Shown one piece after another: positions 22,319 through 34,020 of a DNA stretch of 64,000 bases. A program made the translations under genes and the position numbers. The notes below the pieces were generated by a model. That model did no database searches and had not been told where the DNA came from. It worked only from the letters and a program-made list of their open reading frames with translations. Within the stretch, counting starts at the first letter, position 1, and the number at the start of each line of letters is the position of its first letter. The DNA is from Forficula auricularia. Taxonomy: Eukaryota; Arthropoda; Insecta; Dermaptera; Forficulidae. The stretch is from positions 1,329,651 through 1,393,650 of the forward strand of contig JALMQS010000435.1 in assembly GCA_024734495.1 (NCBI GenBank), in the 5' to 3' direction.

Positions 22319-24030
22319 AAAAATAAAACCGTCTTCAAAAAAATTAAATGCAACAAATAAAATAATAAAACTCAAAAATAAAAAAAAATGCACCAAAAGG
22401 TATAAAATAATTATCTAATTTAGTTACAACTAAACGTCGAAATATTTACATGAAATCACTTTGTGAAGTCGGTGCCAAATATATACATTTTATGATTCGA
22501 ACTCGATTTTAGTTAGTACGATTGGCGGGTACGCTCGCTTATATAGTTTGTTTAGCACCGACTTCAAAAAGTGATTTCATGTAAATATTTCGTCTTTTGG
22601 TTGTAACTAAATTAGATAATTATTTTATATCTTTTAGTGCATTTTATTTTATTTTTGAGTTTTATTATTTTATTTGATGCATTTAATTTTTTGAAGTCGG
22701 TTTTATTTTTTTTATAAAAATTATATTTTTTTCTCTTTTTAGTGATGTTATTAATAGTGACTTAATATAATACCTTGCATGCATCTCGTAAGAGAAAGGG
22801 TCGGGCGAATGAATCAGAAAATGATAATAAAATTAAATTCATAAATATAGAAATTCTCTAGAAACGTTTGCGGGTTTTAAATGAACGTTTTAAGATTGAT
22901 TTTTTTTATAAAATATTTTATTTATTATAATTTCGATTATTTGCTCATAAGAATTGTATATTTACGTTAATTCGTCATTGATCATATCATCAGAACTTGA
23001 CCAAATTAATATGGGACCACCCCTAAGGTACCCTCTTTCCAATATAAAAAAAATCATCGATATCGGTTCATAAACAAAGAAGTTATGCCTAAACAAACAA
23101 GCAAAAAAGGTCCAATACCAATGAAAAAAAACGGGACCAATCAGAAGCTAGACTGAACCCAATGCAAATAAAAATTTTTAAGAAAAAAATAAAAACCGAC
23201 TTCAAAAAATTAAGTGCAACAAATACAAAAATACACTAAAAGGTATAAAATAATTATTATCCTATTTAGTTACAACCAAACGACGAAATATTAACACGAA
23301 ACCACTTTTTAAAGTCGGTGCCAAACAAACTATACCTATAAGCGAGCGTACCCGCCAAACGTACTAAGTAAGATCCGTCGAGTGCGATTCATAAAAGGTA
23401 TATGTTTGGCACCAACTTCAAAAAGTAATTTCGTGTTAATATTTCGTCGTTTAGTTGTAACTAAATAAGATAATAATTATTTTATACCTTTTAGTGTATT
23501 TTTATATTTGTTGCACTTAATTTTTTGAAGTCGGTTTTTATTTTTTCTTAAAATTTTTATTTTTCTCTTTTTAGTGATGTTATTAATAGTGATTATATCA
23601 TCAGAACTTGACCAAATTAATATGACACCATTCCTAAGACACCCCCTTTCGGATAAAAAAAGAACCATCGAAATCGGTTCATAAACAAAGAGGTTAGGTC
23701 TAAACAAACCTAAACAAACCTAATAAAAAAGGTCTAATACCTATGAAAAAATCGAAAAAAAATGGGACCAATCGGAAGCTAGACTGGACCCAATGCAAAA
23801 AAAATTTTCAAAATCGGTTGACAATTGGTGGAGATATGAGGTAACATAGGCACAAAAAAAAAAAAAAAAAAAAAAAAAAATTCAATCGAATAGAGAACCT
23901 CCTCCTTTTTTGAAGTCGGTTAAAAATAATCAAAATCGGTTCACAATTGGCGAAGATATCAGGTAACATAGACACAAAAAAAAAAATCAGTCGAATTGAG
24001 AACCTCCTCCTTTTTTGAAGTCGGTTAAAA
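22319..24030 (+). repeat. Hairpin repeat ('ACCGACTTC' family), copy 3, host of nested copy
   Basis: It starts near AAATAAAACCGTCTTC, with hairpin arms at about 22330-22480 and 22550-22720. It is interrupted twice. About 210 bp of unrelated DNA sits at about 22767-22980 between TTAATAT and TCATCAGAACTTG, and a whole younger copy is inserted at 23163-23930. The host copy then resumes with AAAATCGGTTCACAATTGG and ends at TTTTTTGAAGTCGGTTAA near 24029. Confidence 0.85.
23163..23930 (+). repeat. Hairpin repeat ('ACCGACTTC' family), nested copy 4
   Basis: This is a complete copy with hairpin arms (about 23165-23320 and 23400-23565), tail, A-run and GAGAACCTCCTCC. It is inserted in copy 3 within the sequence CCAATGCAAA. 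It is closer to copy 2 than to its host, as expected for a younger insertion. Confidence 0.85.
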
Positions 24031-24426
24031 AGTAAATATATATCTCGAACTAGTAGTTTGGATATTTCTTTCATAATTGAAATGATATTAAAAGTAAATA
24101 AAATATAATTACTAGATCTTAGCTATATTTATTACTATTTATATAAATATATAATAATCTCCATCGTAAATTGTATGTATTTTGAATTCATATAATCCAA
24201 ATTCTAATACAAAATCATATTAGTGTTTTTTATTTTTTTTATTGGAATTTCTTTGATTTGAATTTGTAGGTTAATTCTTCCGTGCTCATAATTTCATTCT
24301 ATTCCATTTTACCAATATTCTATTGCTCCTTACCCTCGTTTGGCCTTCAAAATTCAGAACTGACGTATGCCTTAAAGGCGGAGCCATATTTTACATCTGA
24401 CTTTCATTTAGTCTGTTTCTTTTCAG

Positions 24427-24584
24427 CTAGGATCCGAAGATGATAGCAGAACACATACATGGAATTGGTTTGGATATCCTCTTTTTGGACGAGTTACAAT
24501 GTGGCGATTTTGAAAGGGAAATCGACAATGATGTGAAAGAAGAAGATCATCAGGTGGAGAGGCTGGATGGAGCTCAAAGCACAG
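24427..24584 (+). CDS. Candidate host exon, unidentified acidic protein start
   Basis: A strong acceptor (TCTGTTTCTTTTCAG, ending at 24426) precedes a short leader and an ATG at 24440. The frame then reads MIAEHIHGIGLDILFLDELQ, followed by an acidic stretch (GDFEREIDNDVKEEDHQ) to a donor ACAG|GTGAAC at 24585. The coding part is 145 nt, ending in phase 1. Base composition is clearly less AT-rich than the flanks, and there is no repeat match elsewhere in the window. I do not recognise the protein. No second exon is identifiable before the window's repeats resume. If real, it is an internal or first coding exon of a gene whose other exons lie at a distance; the window's repeats would then be intronic. 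Chance coincidence of ATG, frame and splice sites remains possible. Confidence 0.4.
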
Positions 24585-24856
24585 GTGAACATTGTTTTTA
24601 CACTTTATTAGGGAGGCAGGGGCTCTTATTGTTGATAGCCCCTCTTTTCAAATAATATTAGGTAATCAGACACCTCTCGTTTTTTCGGAACTTTACTTTC
24701 ACTTAAGAAAAATTTTGAAATTAGTTTTTTGACATTTGTATCTTCAAGAAAAAGACAAGGCTGTCTATTATCTAAGCATATTTGTAGAAACCTCACAGAC
24801 ATTTACTTTAATTCTAAATCACTGGAATTCTCTGCTAATATAATGTTAGGTGTATC

Positions 24857-25012
24857 CGAGGGGTGAACCGCGATTGGAATTAGGTGTACACCGTCTTTGG
24901 AATTACTTTGGAATTCATTAGATAATCTATTGTCATCTATTGTCTTCTACTTGGAAATGAAAGTGGAAGTAGAAGTAAGTGTACACGATCTAAGGTCGCG
25001 GTTAACCCCTCG
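24857..25012. mobile_element. 156-bp MITE (CGAGGGGTGAACCGC family), copy 2
   Basis: The ends are CGAGGGGTGAACCGCGA and inverse TCGCGGTTAACCCCTCG. The flanks are a perfect 8-bp duplication, GGTGTATC (24849-24856 and 25013-25020). It is related along its length to 15570-15724. An 8-bp duplication fits hAT or P superfamilies; the ends do not decide between them. Confidence 0.9.
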
Positions 25013-25779
25013 GGTGTATCTATGGGGTTTCAAGTTTCAAACTCACACACTTTTATTTTTAATCATGGATCTATGGAAATATTTTGAATAGGTCCTAACA
25101 AACAATACATTTTCTACTTTTTAGTAGATTTTGAAATAAAAGCTTGTTTTTTAGAAAGTTTTTTAATTTACCTACATTTTCCCTATCCAATATTGACAAA
25201 AAAAACAATTTCCTTAAGTTTTGCAATAAATATTTTAATTCTTTGGCTCAAATGCAAAGAGGTCTGGTCACCTAAAATAATTTAACTCTTGATAACCCTC
25301 TTTCACTCTGTTCTATTGAATTTTTAGGGAGGTTGCCGTCATTTATTTTGCAAGGATTAAATATTTAATATGCGTATCTTTTAGAAAAGAACGCTGAATG
25401 TTTCCTGTGATTCACCCAGAAAGGTAGTTTGTCACCCCCTGGAGGGGGAGCAGGAAAAGGGGAGGTTATCACCCTGTTGGGAGTGAACAACCCTTATGAA
25501 GATATCTTCTCATCTTCCCGACTTCCCGAGAGCAGAGAACACACCAATCGGCAAACTTATTGATGTTCGGGGGTGGCGAATTCAATAATAAATAAATAAT
25601 ATATACTTATAATAAAAAAGGAAAACGCAATTGATATTTGAAGTGAGCTTAACAAATAAAACGAAAGTGCAGTTCTTGGATATTCAGAATCGAATTCGGT
25701 CGAATATTCCATTAAGAGAGAAGAAAAGTGACTATCAATTAAAATTTTGAAATTAAAGTGAGGGTGTCTTTAGGATGGT
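25013..25779. other. Unassigned DNA
   Basis: A patch at about 25420-25500 is GC-richer (GGAGGGGGAGCAGG). No gene or shared repeat was seen. Confidence 0.45.
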
Positions 25780-26133
25780 CAGTGGTGGATTTAGGCCTAG
25801 GCCCGTGAGGCCGGGCCTAGGGCGGCAAAAAGACATAGATAATTCAAATTAAGAATTGATTTGGATTTATTTTATTATAAATGGATGGAATGTTTTTAGT
25901 AAATTTTATTACGGAATTTACTTTTAGTTTGTAAGTAGGTATACTCGTAATATTTTAATTTATCAATATTTGCCTTTATTTAAAATCTCTTTTGTTTTTA
26001 TTAGTTATATTTAAAATAATATTTGATAGTTTGAATATTTGATAATTAGCCATATAATTTTGACAATCAGTTTTACTTAGAAAAAAGGGCGGCGACAGGG
26101 CCTAGGGCTACATCGAATCTAAATCCGCCCCTG
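25780..26133. mobile_element. hAT MITE, 354 bp
   Basis: The ends are CAGTGGTGGATTTAGG and inverse CAGGGGCGGATTTAGA, flanked by AGGATGGT (25772-25779) and AGTATGGT (26134-26141). This is an 8-bp duplication with one change. The GGCCTAGG-rich subterminal blocks and AT-rich core are typical of hAT-derived MITEs. Confidence 0.8.
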
Positions 26134-26244
26134 AGTATGGTCCTTATTTAATGTTGATCTTTTTTTTTCTCTGGGACCCCTCAGATTGACGATTCTAATC
26201 TACAAAAAAATAATCACTCAACTAACTCACATTATTGTTTAAAT

Positions 26245-26540
26245 CAGGGACGAGGAACCCGCGGCCCGTCACATTTTCTCGTGCGGCCCTTCAAAGATTT
26301 TACATTTTGAGTTTTAAAAAATGTCTCGTTTTTAAAAAAATAATCTTTTTCCAAATATATCTTTCCCCGTTTTTTTTTTTTTAAATAGTATTTCTATTAA
26401 TGAGTGTTTTATTTATGTAATTTTTTATACTAGATTTATTTTGATAATAAAGAGATACTTTGTATTATCATAAGTTTCTTACATGCGGCCCGCACAACAT
26501 TTTTAAATTTGTAGCTGACCCGTCACTTCTGCAGTCCCTG
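26245..26540. mobile_element. hAT-like MITE, 296 bp
   Basis: The ends are CAGGGACGAGGAACCC and inverse CAGGGACTGCAG. GCGGCCCG words lie near both ends and the middle is AT-rich. I find no target duplication, so one end may be slightly displaced. Confidence 0.55.
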
Positions 26541-27833
26541 GAGGGGAGGTCTTAGTATCACCACTGCTAGATACTTACCCAAATAGCATGCTTGGTCTAG
26601 AAAATGTCTTTCTTATTCTATAAAATACCCTAAAGAAATACCTTTAAAATAGGGATGGGTAAATCGATTCTGATTATATCCGAGAATCGATTCTGGTGTC
26701 AAAATAATCAATTATTTAAAATCGATCAAAAATCGATTCTTGGTGGTCGATTCTTTGATTTTTTAATTTACCATACAGGGTATGGTCAAGTATTCTAATC
26801 GTGCATGAAAAAAATGTTTTTTTTGATTCTTTTTTTCGAAATATCTCAAAAAAGGCTAAAACTATTTTGATAAAAAAAAATTGGGCGAAACCGTGGCATT
26901 TCGGTCTACAAAAAAGTTCTAATAAGTGAACATCGAAAAAATTATATTTTTCGAGATAATAACAGTTTTGTCAAAATGTCTGTTGGTCTGTTAAGTCTAC
27001 GTTACCAAATTTTGTAGACGAGCTAGCTCAAAAGCTACTGTGAATATCAAAACCAAATTTCACAAGTAGTTTTAGTGTATTGAGATTAAGAGCTGATTAG
27101 ATTTTGGTGCATATCGAACCAAAATTAAGGGAGGTGAGGGGGGGGGGGTTAAATTTTAAAAATTATAATATTTTCAAACTAAAAAAAACAAGAAAAATTG
27201 AATATGCTATAAAATGAACCTATAATAACGAAAAAAAAATTTCTGGAGCCAAAATTAGGGGGGGGGGGGAAGGGGATCAAAAAATAAAATTCTAGGCCAT
27301 TTGAGCAAACTCAACCAAATTTTATATACATAATCAGTAGGCCCACAGAACACTAAAAATGCAAAAACAATTCTCGGCGGGGAGTCAAAAAATGAAAATC
27401 TAGGCCCTTGGACCAAACTGAACCAGAAGTGTATGGTAAAGTCAAGTGGATGACCACATCAGAACGTGTCATTTTTTTTTTAATGCCCTTAAACCCCAAA
27501 CAATTTATTTCGTGTTTCTTTTTGCTAGAGAAGAATATTAATTTTTTAATTAATACATTACAAATCACCATTTTAATTACTGCCAAATTGATTCTTGGGT
27601 AAGGAAAGACAAATTTTTCGAAACATTTTAATTAGCTCTGTTTTATGAACTCTAATTTTTCTTTTATGCCTTTTCTCTTCCAGTTAAATTTTTGGATAAT
27701 TTTTCTTTGTTTTTGCTTAAAAAGAATATCAATTTTAATATTACATAGTAACTATTTTTAATTATTTTCAAATTTATTTTTACTAAGGAATGGGGCCTAG
27801 CTTTGTGTGGATATATTTTTAAATAAACTGCAA
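26541..27833. other. Unassigned DNA with G-runs
   Basis: 26650-26760 starts AGGGATGGGTAAATCGATTC and repeats ATCGATTCT words, like a decayed transposon end. G-runs occur at 27141-27149 and 27260-27270. Two overlapping opposite-strand frames at 27353-27602 have no domain. Confidence 0.4.
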
Positions 27834-28427
27834 CGGATCGTTGCTAAACTTTATCCAAATTCATTTGAAATATTAATATCTTCTAGAGTAAAGTACTTTA
27901 AAATATAATTTTACTAAAAACTTTATTTAACCTTTTTTGTGGTCCCCAAGTGTACTTAATTAGGATATTAAATTTCATCAAAATTGGTTAAGTCATTTTC
28001 AAGATATTTAGAAAAAACTAAAAAAGTACCTGAAATAAAGTACTAATGTTTGTGGACCGATATGTATTAAAAACTAATCAGCGCTCATTTTGTTAAAAGA
28101 ATGCTAGGTTTTTAATTTCATTTCAATCGGTGCAACGGTGTGGGAAAAAATCGTGGGCCAAAAAAACGATAACATCCATCCATCCATCCATCCATCCATC
28201 CGCACGCACTAAATGAAAAAATCGCACTTTTTGGCCTCTCGACGAGACCCCTTGTAATTTTTGGCAAAACCGTCACGTACTAAAATTCAACCTAATTGAA
28301 TACCACAATTTGTGACTTTAATTGAGTCCACGTGGGTTCCGTAGTCTTTACCTGAGGACCCTTTGAAGCCACGCTTGCCCCGAGAGCGATTACAATACTT
28401 TACCCATGCTTTGCATTGAATAAAGTA
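27834..28427 (+). mobile_element. Helentron-like element, short copy C (no satellite)
   Basis: The copy runs from TAAACTGCAACGGATCGTTG with ACTTTATCCAA to hairpin ATGCTTTGCAT and a TAAAGTA end. It contains the (CATC)n microsatellite near 28176-28200 and all conserved blocks, but passes straight from the 5' block (to about 27880) to the 3' block with no 119-bp unit. It shows the satellite is optional cargo. Confidence 0.9.
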
Positions 28428-28430
28428 AAA

Positions 28431-28607
28431 ATGATTAATGGATTAAATGTAAAATGCTATGAATGTGACAAACAGTTTAAATACAAAAATAGTACATCTT
28501 CTTTATTGAAATACTTAATATCAGTTCATGGTATCCAAGTGAACAAACCCCAGAAAAATCAAGTAATTGAAAAAGAGAGTGACGTCAAAAATAATTCAAT
28601 TTCTTAA
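28431..28607 (+). pseudogene. BED-type zinc-finger fragment
   Basis: A short frame contains VKCYECDKQFKYKNSTSSLL followed by KYLISVHGI. This resembles the BED zinc finger found in hAT-type transposases and their domesticated relatives (C-x2-C, then S-SLL-HL, then H). The first His of the expected HL is Tyr here, so the zinc site is probably broken. It begins immediately after the end of Helentron-like copy C. No transposase follows; the frame ends at 28607. It is likely a relic of a hAT element. Confidence 0.5.
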
Positions 28608-28982
28608 TGGATAATTATCATTTTTATCAATTAAAATTAATTTTAAACTGTAACAATGGATTATTTTATAAATTTACCCATTACTACTTTAAAATATGAG
28701 AAAAAATCAAAATTTTATATTTAGCTTTTATTATTATTTTTTTAATATTTAACTTTGTTGTTGTTTATCATAATGAATTTAAAAAGTAAAACGGGACACT
28801 ATTACTTTGTCTGTCTGTCATCTCGTCTGTCTGAGCACTGTATCTAGTGAATTAAATAAGATCTAAACTTGAAATTTAGGATTATTAAGGAGAGTGTCGA
28901 AATTTAAGTGGGGTCAAAAGTCAAAATTAAAAAATATTATTTAATCATGTGGTTTGAGGTAACCCTGTATAGAACTTTTTAA

Positions 28983-29875
28983 GGTAGTTGTTTCACCTAT
29001 GGGTTTTCATAGGATTTTTTTGGAATTTAGAGAGATTATTATTTAAATACTTCTGCATCGATTGGTGGCAAAACAAAATTTATTAATAATATAGTTCCGG
29101 AGATATTAAATTCCAAAGAGTTTTTCAGACTCTTATACACATTGTACTATACGGGATATCAGAAAGTTTACATACATATATAATTTTAATTAAGAAACTT
29201 TCTTACCATTGTTATAAAAAACTAAACCAACATTGAAAAATAATTAGAAAATTTTAATTCATAGTTACAATACAGTTTCTGAGTTTTTTTTTGTTTTTTT
29301 TTATTTATTTATTGTCACCGGGAACAAAGCCCATTTAGACAACACATCAGTAAAGTGAGCCGAGTTTTAGCCGGTATAAATTTTATATGCTAGCCAAGAT
29401 CGAACCCCGGCCACCCGCTTGAATATCGTCATCAACGATGGTGAAGCGGGGCCAGAGCGTTAGCCAGCTCGGCCAAACCGACTCCTAGTTTCTGAGATAA
29501 TAAAGAGTAAATAATGAAAAATTTACACTAAAAACAAGCTGGCAACAACGCATGTATTTAACCTAAAAAATGGATTAACTTTAATACTTTTTTTGAAATT
29601 TTTTCGCTTCAGCCATTGTCACAACAGCTTTCAATCGCTTATTAAGAACTTTTTGTTTTATAAATCTCCCTTTATAATGTACTTTATCTGAAATTTCTAT
29701 GATAAAATTTATACAATCTCGGACAGTGTTGCCAGATTTGTCAAACGAGCACGGGATTGGCAAGTAGTGGTACATAAGCAACAAAAAGTTTTGGGGTTAT
29801 GATTAATGAATCCTTATTGTCTGTACTATATACTCTAGCATTAACTTTTTGCTAGTATTGTCGCGAAACAGTACC
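28983..29875 (+). mobile_element. TTAA-flanked MITE (GGTAGTTGTTTC ends), copy 1
   Basis: It starts GGTAGTTGTTTC and ends GAAACAGTACC with TTAA on both sides (28979-28982 and 29876-29879). A SINE is inserted at 29284. Near-identical copies lie at 56189-56886 and, reversed, at 57992-58715. A minus-strand frame (29581-29784) is shared in part by the copies but has no known domain. TTAA duplication suggests piggyBac-like insertion, though the ends do not begin with the usual CCC. Confidence 0.75.
29284..29486 (-). mobile_element. tRNA-derived SINE, type 2, full length
   Basis: On the minus strand the head starts GGAGTCGGTTTGGCCGAGC. It contains an A box TGGCCGAGCTGG and, after a long arm-like insert, a B box GGTTCGATC, so it derives from a class II (Leu/Ser-like) tRNA. 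The body includes TAAATGGGCTTTGTTCCCGG and ends in an AT-rich tail. AGTTTCTGAG flanks it on both sides (29274-29283 and 29487-29496), a 10-bp target duplication. It sits inside the TTAA MITE. Tail fragments occur at 10500 and 56128. Confidence 0.88.
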
Positions 29876-30140
29876 TTAATCATTTGGTAAATTAATTCAA
29901 TAAAAAACATGTTTTAAATTTATTTAATAGAAATAAATATTAAATTAAATGTCGTCGATGAGAGAAAGTCAAAGTGTTTATAATTGAAATTCTATATTTT
30001 GTAATTGTTTATATCACCCATATAGAAAATAATGTATATTTATAAAGATATGAATTGTTTTTATTTGAATTACGAAATACACATAGTTGTAATCATCTAC
30101 TTTTCAAAAAATAAATAATTTGAAACCTATGAATAAAAAA

Positions 30141-31359
30141 TAAACTGCAACTGATCGTTGCTAAACTTTATCAAAATTCATTTGAAATATCAATATGTTT
30201 ATTCCTTTATTATTAATCAGATATCACTTGCAATTTGCAGTTCATGTTGACTTTAATTCAAAAATAATGATCGATTCTCATTTAATAGTCGAGGAATAAC
30301 CATTCTACATTGGATTTTTGACGTTACGGTTATTATTAGTAACCATTGCTGAAGACATGGAAGAATCGACTTAAAATCAAAAATAGCCATCGATTCTCAT
30401 CTAATACTTGAGGAATAACAATTCTACATTAGATTTTTGACGTTTCGATTATTATTGGTAACCATTGCTGAAGACATGGAGGAATCGACTTAAAATCAAA
30501 AATAACGATCGATTCTTATCTACTACTAGAGGAATAACCTTATTGCATTCATTTTTGATGTTTTGACTATTAATGGCAACCTCTACTGAAAACGTGGAAG
30601 AATCGACTTAAAATCAAAAAGACGTAAATTCTTTTTGGCAAACAACTCAAGCTTGGTTACCAATAATAACCGAAATGTCAAAATCCAATGTAGAATTGTA
30701 ATTCCTCAAGTATTAGATCGGAATCAATCGCTATTTTTGATTTTAAGTCGATTCCTTTATGTTTTCAGAAATGGTTACCAATAAAAACAGAAACGTCAAA
30801 AATCCAATATAGAATGGTTATTCCTCAAGTAATAGATGAGAATCAATCACTATTTTTGATTTTATTTCGATTCCTCTATGTCTTCAGCAAAGGTAACGGA
30901 TAAGAAAACAACGCATGTTGCTATGGTTACTTATAAAATTTCCTCCCAAATTTTTAGCATTTCACAGCGAGAAGCCTATCAATTCTTACTTAAGTTAGGT
31001 TAAATGAGCTATATTAAAACGATCAAATGAATAAATTTTAAAGAATTTAAGAAAGTTACTATCTTACTCTAAGTAAAGTACTTTAAAATATACTTTTACT
31101 AAAAACTTTATTTAACCTTTTTTGTGGTCCTCAGGGTACTTAATTAGGATATTAAATTTCATCAAAATTGGTTAAGTCATTTTCAAGATATTTAGAAAAA
31201 ACTAAAAAAGTACCGAAATAAAGTACTAATGTTTGTGGGCCGATATGTACCAAAAACAAATCAGCGCTTCATTTTGTTAAACTAATCCGCACGCACTAAA
31301 TGAAAAAATCGCACTTTTTGGCCTTTCGACGAGACCCCATGCAATTTTTTAGCAAAACC
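30141..31359 (+). mobile_element. Helentron-like element, copy D1, 3'-truncated
   Basis: The 5' end TAAACTGCAACTGATCGTTG is followed by three forward 119-bp units (30260-30610), a turn-around near 30650 and two reverse units (30660-30890). The conserved block then runs from GGTAACGGATAAG up to AGCAAAACC, where homology stops. The microsatellite has been lost: TTGTTAAACTAA joins directly to CCGCACGCAC near 31280. Confidence 0.85.
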
Positions 31360-31434
31360 TATTTTTCTCTGTTTCCAAGGGTGGCTTACAAAAGTAAAAT
31401 AGAACAATAGTATTGTCGCGAAACAACTACTTAA

Positions 31435-31950
31435 AGTAGTTCTTTCAAAAATTCAAGAAGTGTTCGGAACTTGGAATAAGTCATTAAAAGCATAATACAT
31501 ATACTGTTAAAATTTGAAGACGATTTACCACACCAAACATGAAATAATTGTAATTAAAAATGTCATTTTTAACATATGTTATTAGATAGGGAAAGGGTGG
31601 GGATATGATCTTAATTTTATTTTTTTTCATTGAAGGACTTTCAACATCTTGACGAAAAACTAATATTTGTTAGAATAATATATTCGGAGTAACTTAAAAA
31701 AAAAATTGAAATTATTTACCACGTAGTTTTGATAAAAAAACAAATAAAAAAAAACATAATTGGGCGATTATTTTTAGTGGATGGGATATAAGCACAATGT
31801 CTTGGAAACGATCGGTATCCATATAGAGATTTCGTAGTGTGAGTAGACAGTCACGATAAAAAACATAACCTAAAATTTTAGTTCCGTTCATATTTATAGA
31901 GTGGTTACGAGGCTAAAACTTTTTGTGTGAATTGTCGCGAAAGAACCTCC
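31435..31950. mobile_element. Possible TTAA MITE related to GGTAGTTGTTTC family
   Basis: It lies between TTAA at 31431-31434 and 31951-31954. The left end is AGTAGTTCTTTC and the right end, inverse, is GGAGGTTCTTTCGCGACAAT. Immediately left, TATTGTCGCGAAACAACTAC (31411-31430) is the right end of another family member. The interior is not similar to copy 1. Confidence 0.45.
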
Positions 31951-32084
31951 TTAAGTGGCGATCCCGCATTAACTGACACTCTCGACTCCCTAGCCCATCG
32001 TAGATCTGTCTCCGCCATTTCCTTTTTTTATATGGCTTGACTCAAACTTGAGTTGTTTACCAAAAACGAATTTAGTCTTTTTGA

Positions 32085-33169
32085 TTTTAAGTCGATTCTT
32101 CCACGTTTTCAGTAGAGGTTGCCATTAATAGTCAAAACATCAAAAATGGAATGCAATAAGGTTATTCCTCTAGTATTAGATGAGAATCTATCGTTATTTT
32201 TGATTTTATGTCGATTCGTCTATGTCTTCAGCAATGGTTACCAATAATAATCGAAACGTCAAAAACCTAATGTAGAATTATTATTCCTCAAGTATTAGAT
32301 GAGAATCGATGGCTATTTTTGATTTTAAGTCGATTCCTCCATGTCTTCAGCAATGGTTACCAATAAAAACCGAAATGTCAAAAAATCTAATATAGAATGG
32401 TTATTCCTCAAGTATTAGATGAGAATCAATCGCTATTTTTGGTTTAAAGTCGATTTCTCTATGTCTTCAGCAATGGTTACCAATAAAAACCGAAACGCCA
32501 AAAATCCAATATAGAATGGTTATTCCTCAAGTATTAGATGAGAATCAATGGCTATTTTTGGTTTAAAGTCGATTCCTCCATGTCTTCAGCAATGGTTACC
32601 AATAAAAACCGAAACGCCAAAAATCCAATATAGAATGGTTATTCCTCAAGTATTAGATGAGAATCAATCGCTATTTTTGGTTTAAAGTCGATTTCTCCAT
32701 GTCTTCAGCAATGGTTACCAATAAAAACCGAAACTGTCAAAAAATCCAATATAGAATGGTTATTCCTCAAGTACTAGATGAGAATCAATCGCTATTTTTG
32801 ATTTTAAGTCGATTCCTCTATGTCTTCAGCAATGGTTACCAATAAAAACCGAAACGTCAAAAATCCAATATAGAATGAGTTATTCCTCAAGTACTAGTTG
32901 AGAATCAATCGCTATTTTTGGTTTAAAGTCGATTTTCTCTATGTCTTCAGCAATGGTTACTAATAAAAACCGAAACGTCAAAAATCCAATATAGAATGGA
33001 TTATTCCTCAAGTACTAGATGAGAATCAATCGCTATTTTTGATTTTAAGTCGATTCCTCTATGTCTTCAGCAATGGTTACTAATAAAAACCGAAACGTCA
33101 AAAATCCAATATAGAATGGTTATTCCTCAAGCATTTCCCTGAAGTTGAGAATCAATCGCTATTTTTGGT
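32085..33169 (-). repeat. 119-bp satellite array, left block in D2
   Basis: There are about nine units, with TATTCCTCAAGTATTAGATG near 32283, 32402, 32521 and 32640 at a 119-bp spacing. Frames across it (for example 32657-32845) are products of the repeat and are not genes. It ends at the scaffold gap. Confidence 0.92.
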
Positions 33170-33269
33170 NNNNNNNNNNNNNNNNNNNNNNNNNNNNNNN
33201 NNNNNNNNNNNNNNNNNNNNNNNNNNNNNNNNNNNNNNNNNNNNNNNNNNNNNNNNNNNNNNNNNNNNN
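33170..33269. other. Assembly gap of 100 N
   Basis: Exactly 100 unknown bases, the usual placeholder for a gap of unknown size. It lies between the 119-bp and 250-bp arrays, so the left boundary of the larger satellite is not observed and the true array may be longer. Confidence 0.98.
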
Positions 33270-34020
33270 CTCACTAGTCAGGTGAAAATTTATCAAAAAA
33301 TAAGAGAATTTTATAAAATTCAAGTCTGAATTTTTGATTCAACACCCATGGCTCAATCGCTTATATACCCTGTGGTCCGATAGGGTTAAATATTTAAGGG
33401 AGAAAGTATTAAAAATTTTTATTAAAATGTAATTTAAATTATTCAAGGGTAGATATTTTAATAATTAAAGTATAATCAAGATTCTATTGGGGTGTTAAAC
33501 AAACCCAAAGAGACATTCACTCACTAGTCAGGTGAAAATTTATCAAAAAATAAGAGAATTTTATAAAATTCAAGTCTGAATTTTTGATTCAACACCCATG
33601 GCTCAATCGCTTATATACCCTGTGGTCCGATAGGGTTAAATATTTAAGGGAGAAAGTATTGTAAATTTTTATTAAAATGTAATTTAAATTATTCAAGGGT
33701 AGATATTTTAATAATTAAAGTATAATCAAGATTCTATTGGGGTGTCAAACAAACCCAAAGACACATTCACTCACTAGTCAGGTGAAAATTTATCAAAAAA
33801 TAAGAGAATTTTATAAAATTCAAGTCTGAATTTTTGATTCAACACCCATGGCTCAATCGCTTATATACCCTGTGGTCCGATAGGGTTAAATATTTAAGGG
33901 AGAAAGTATTGTAAATTTTTATTAAAATGTAATTTAAATTATTCAAGGGTAGATATTTTAATAATTAAAGTATAATCAAGATTCTATTGGGGTGTCAAAC
34001 AAACCCAAAGACACATTCAC

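Noticed and set aside
32657..32845. Frames within the 119-bp satellite
   Set aside because: They arise from the repeat unit. 119 is not a multiple of three, so the frame changes with each unit.
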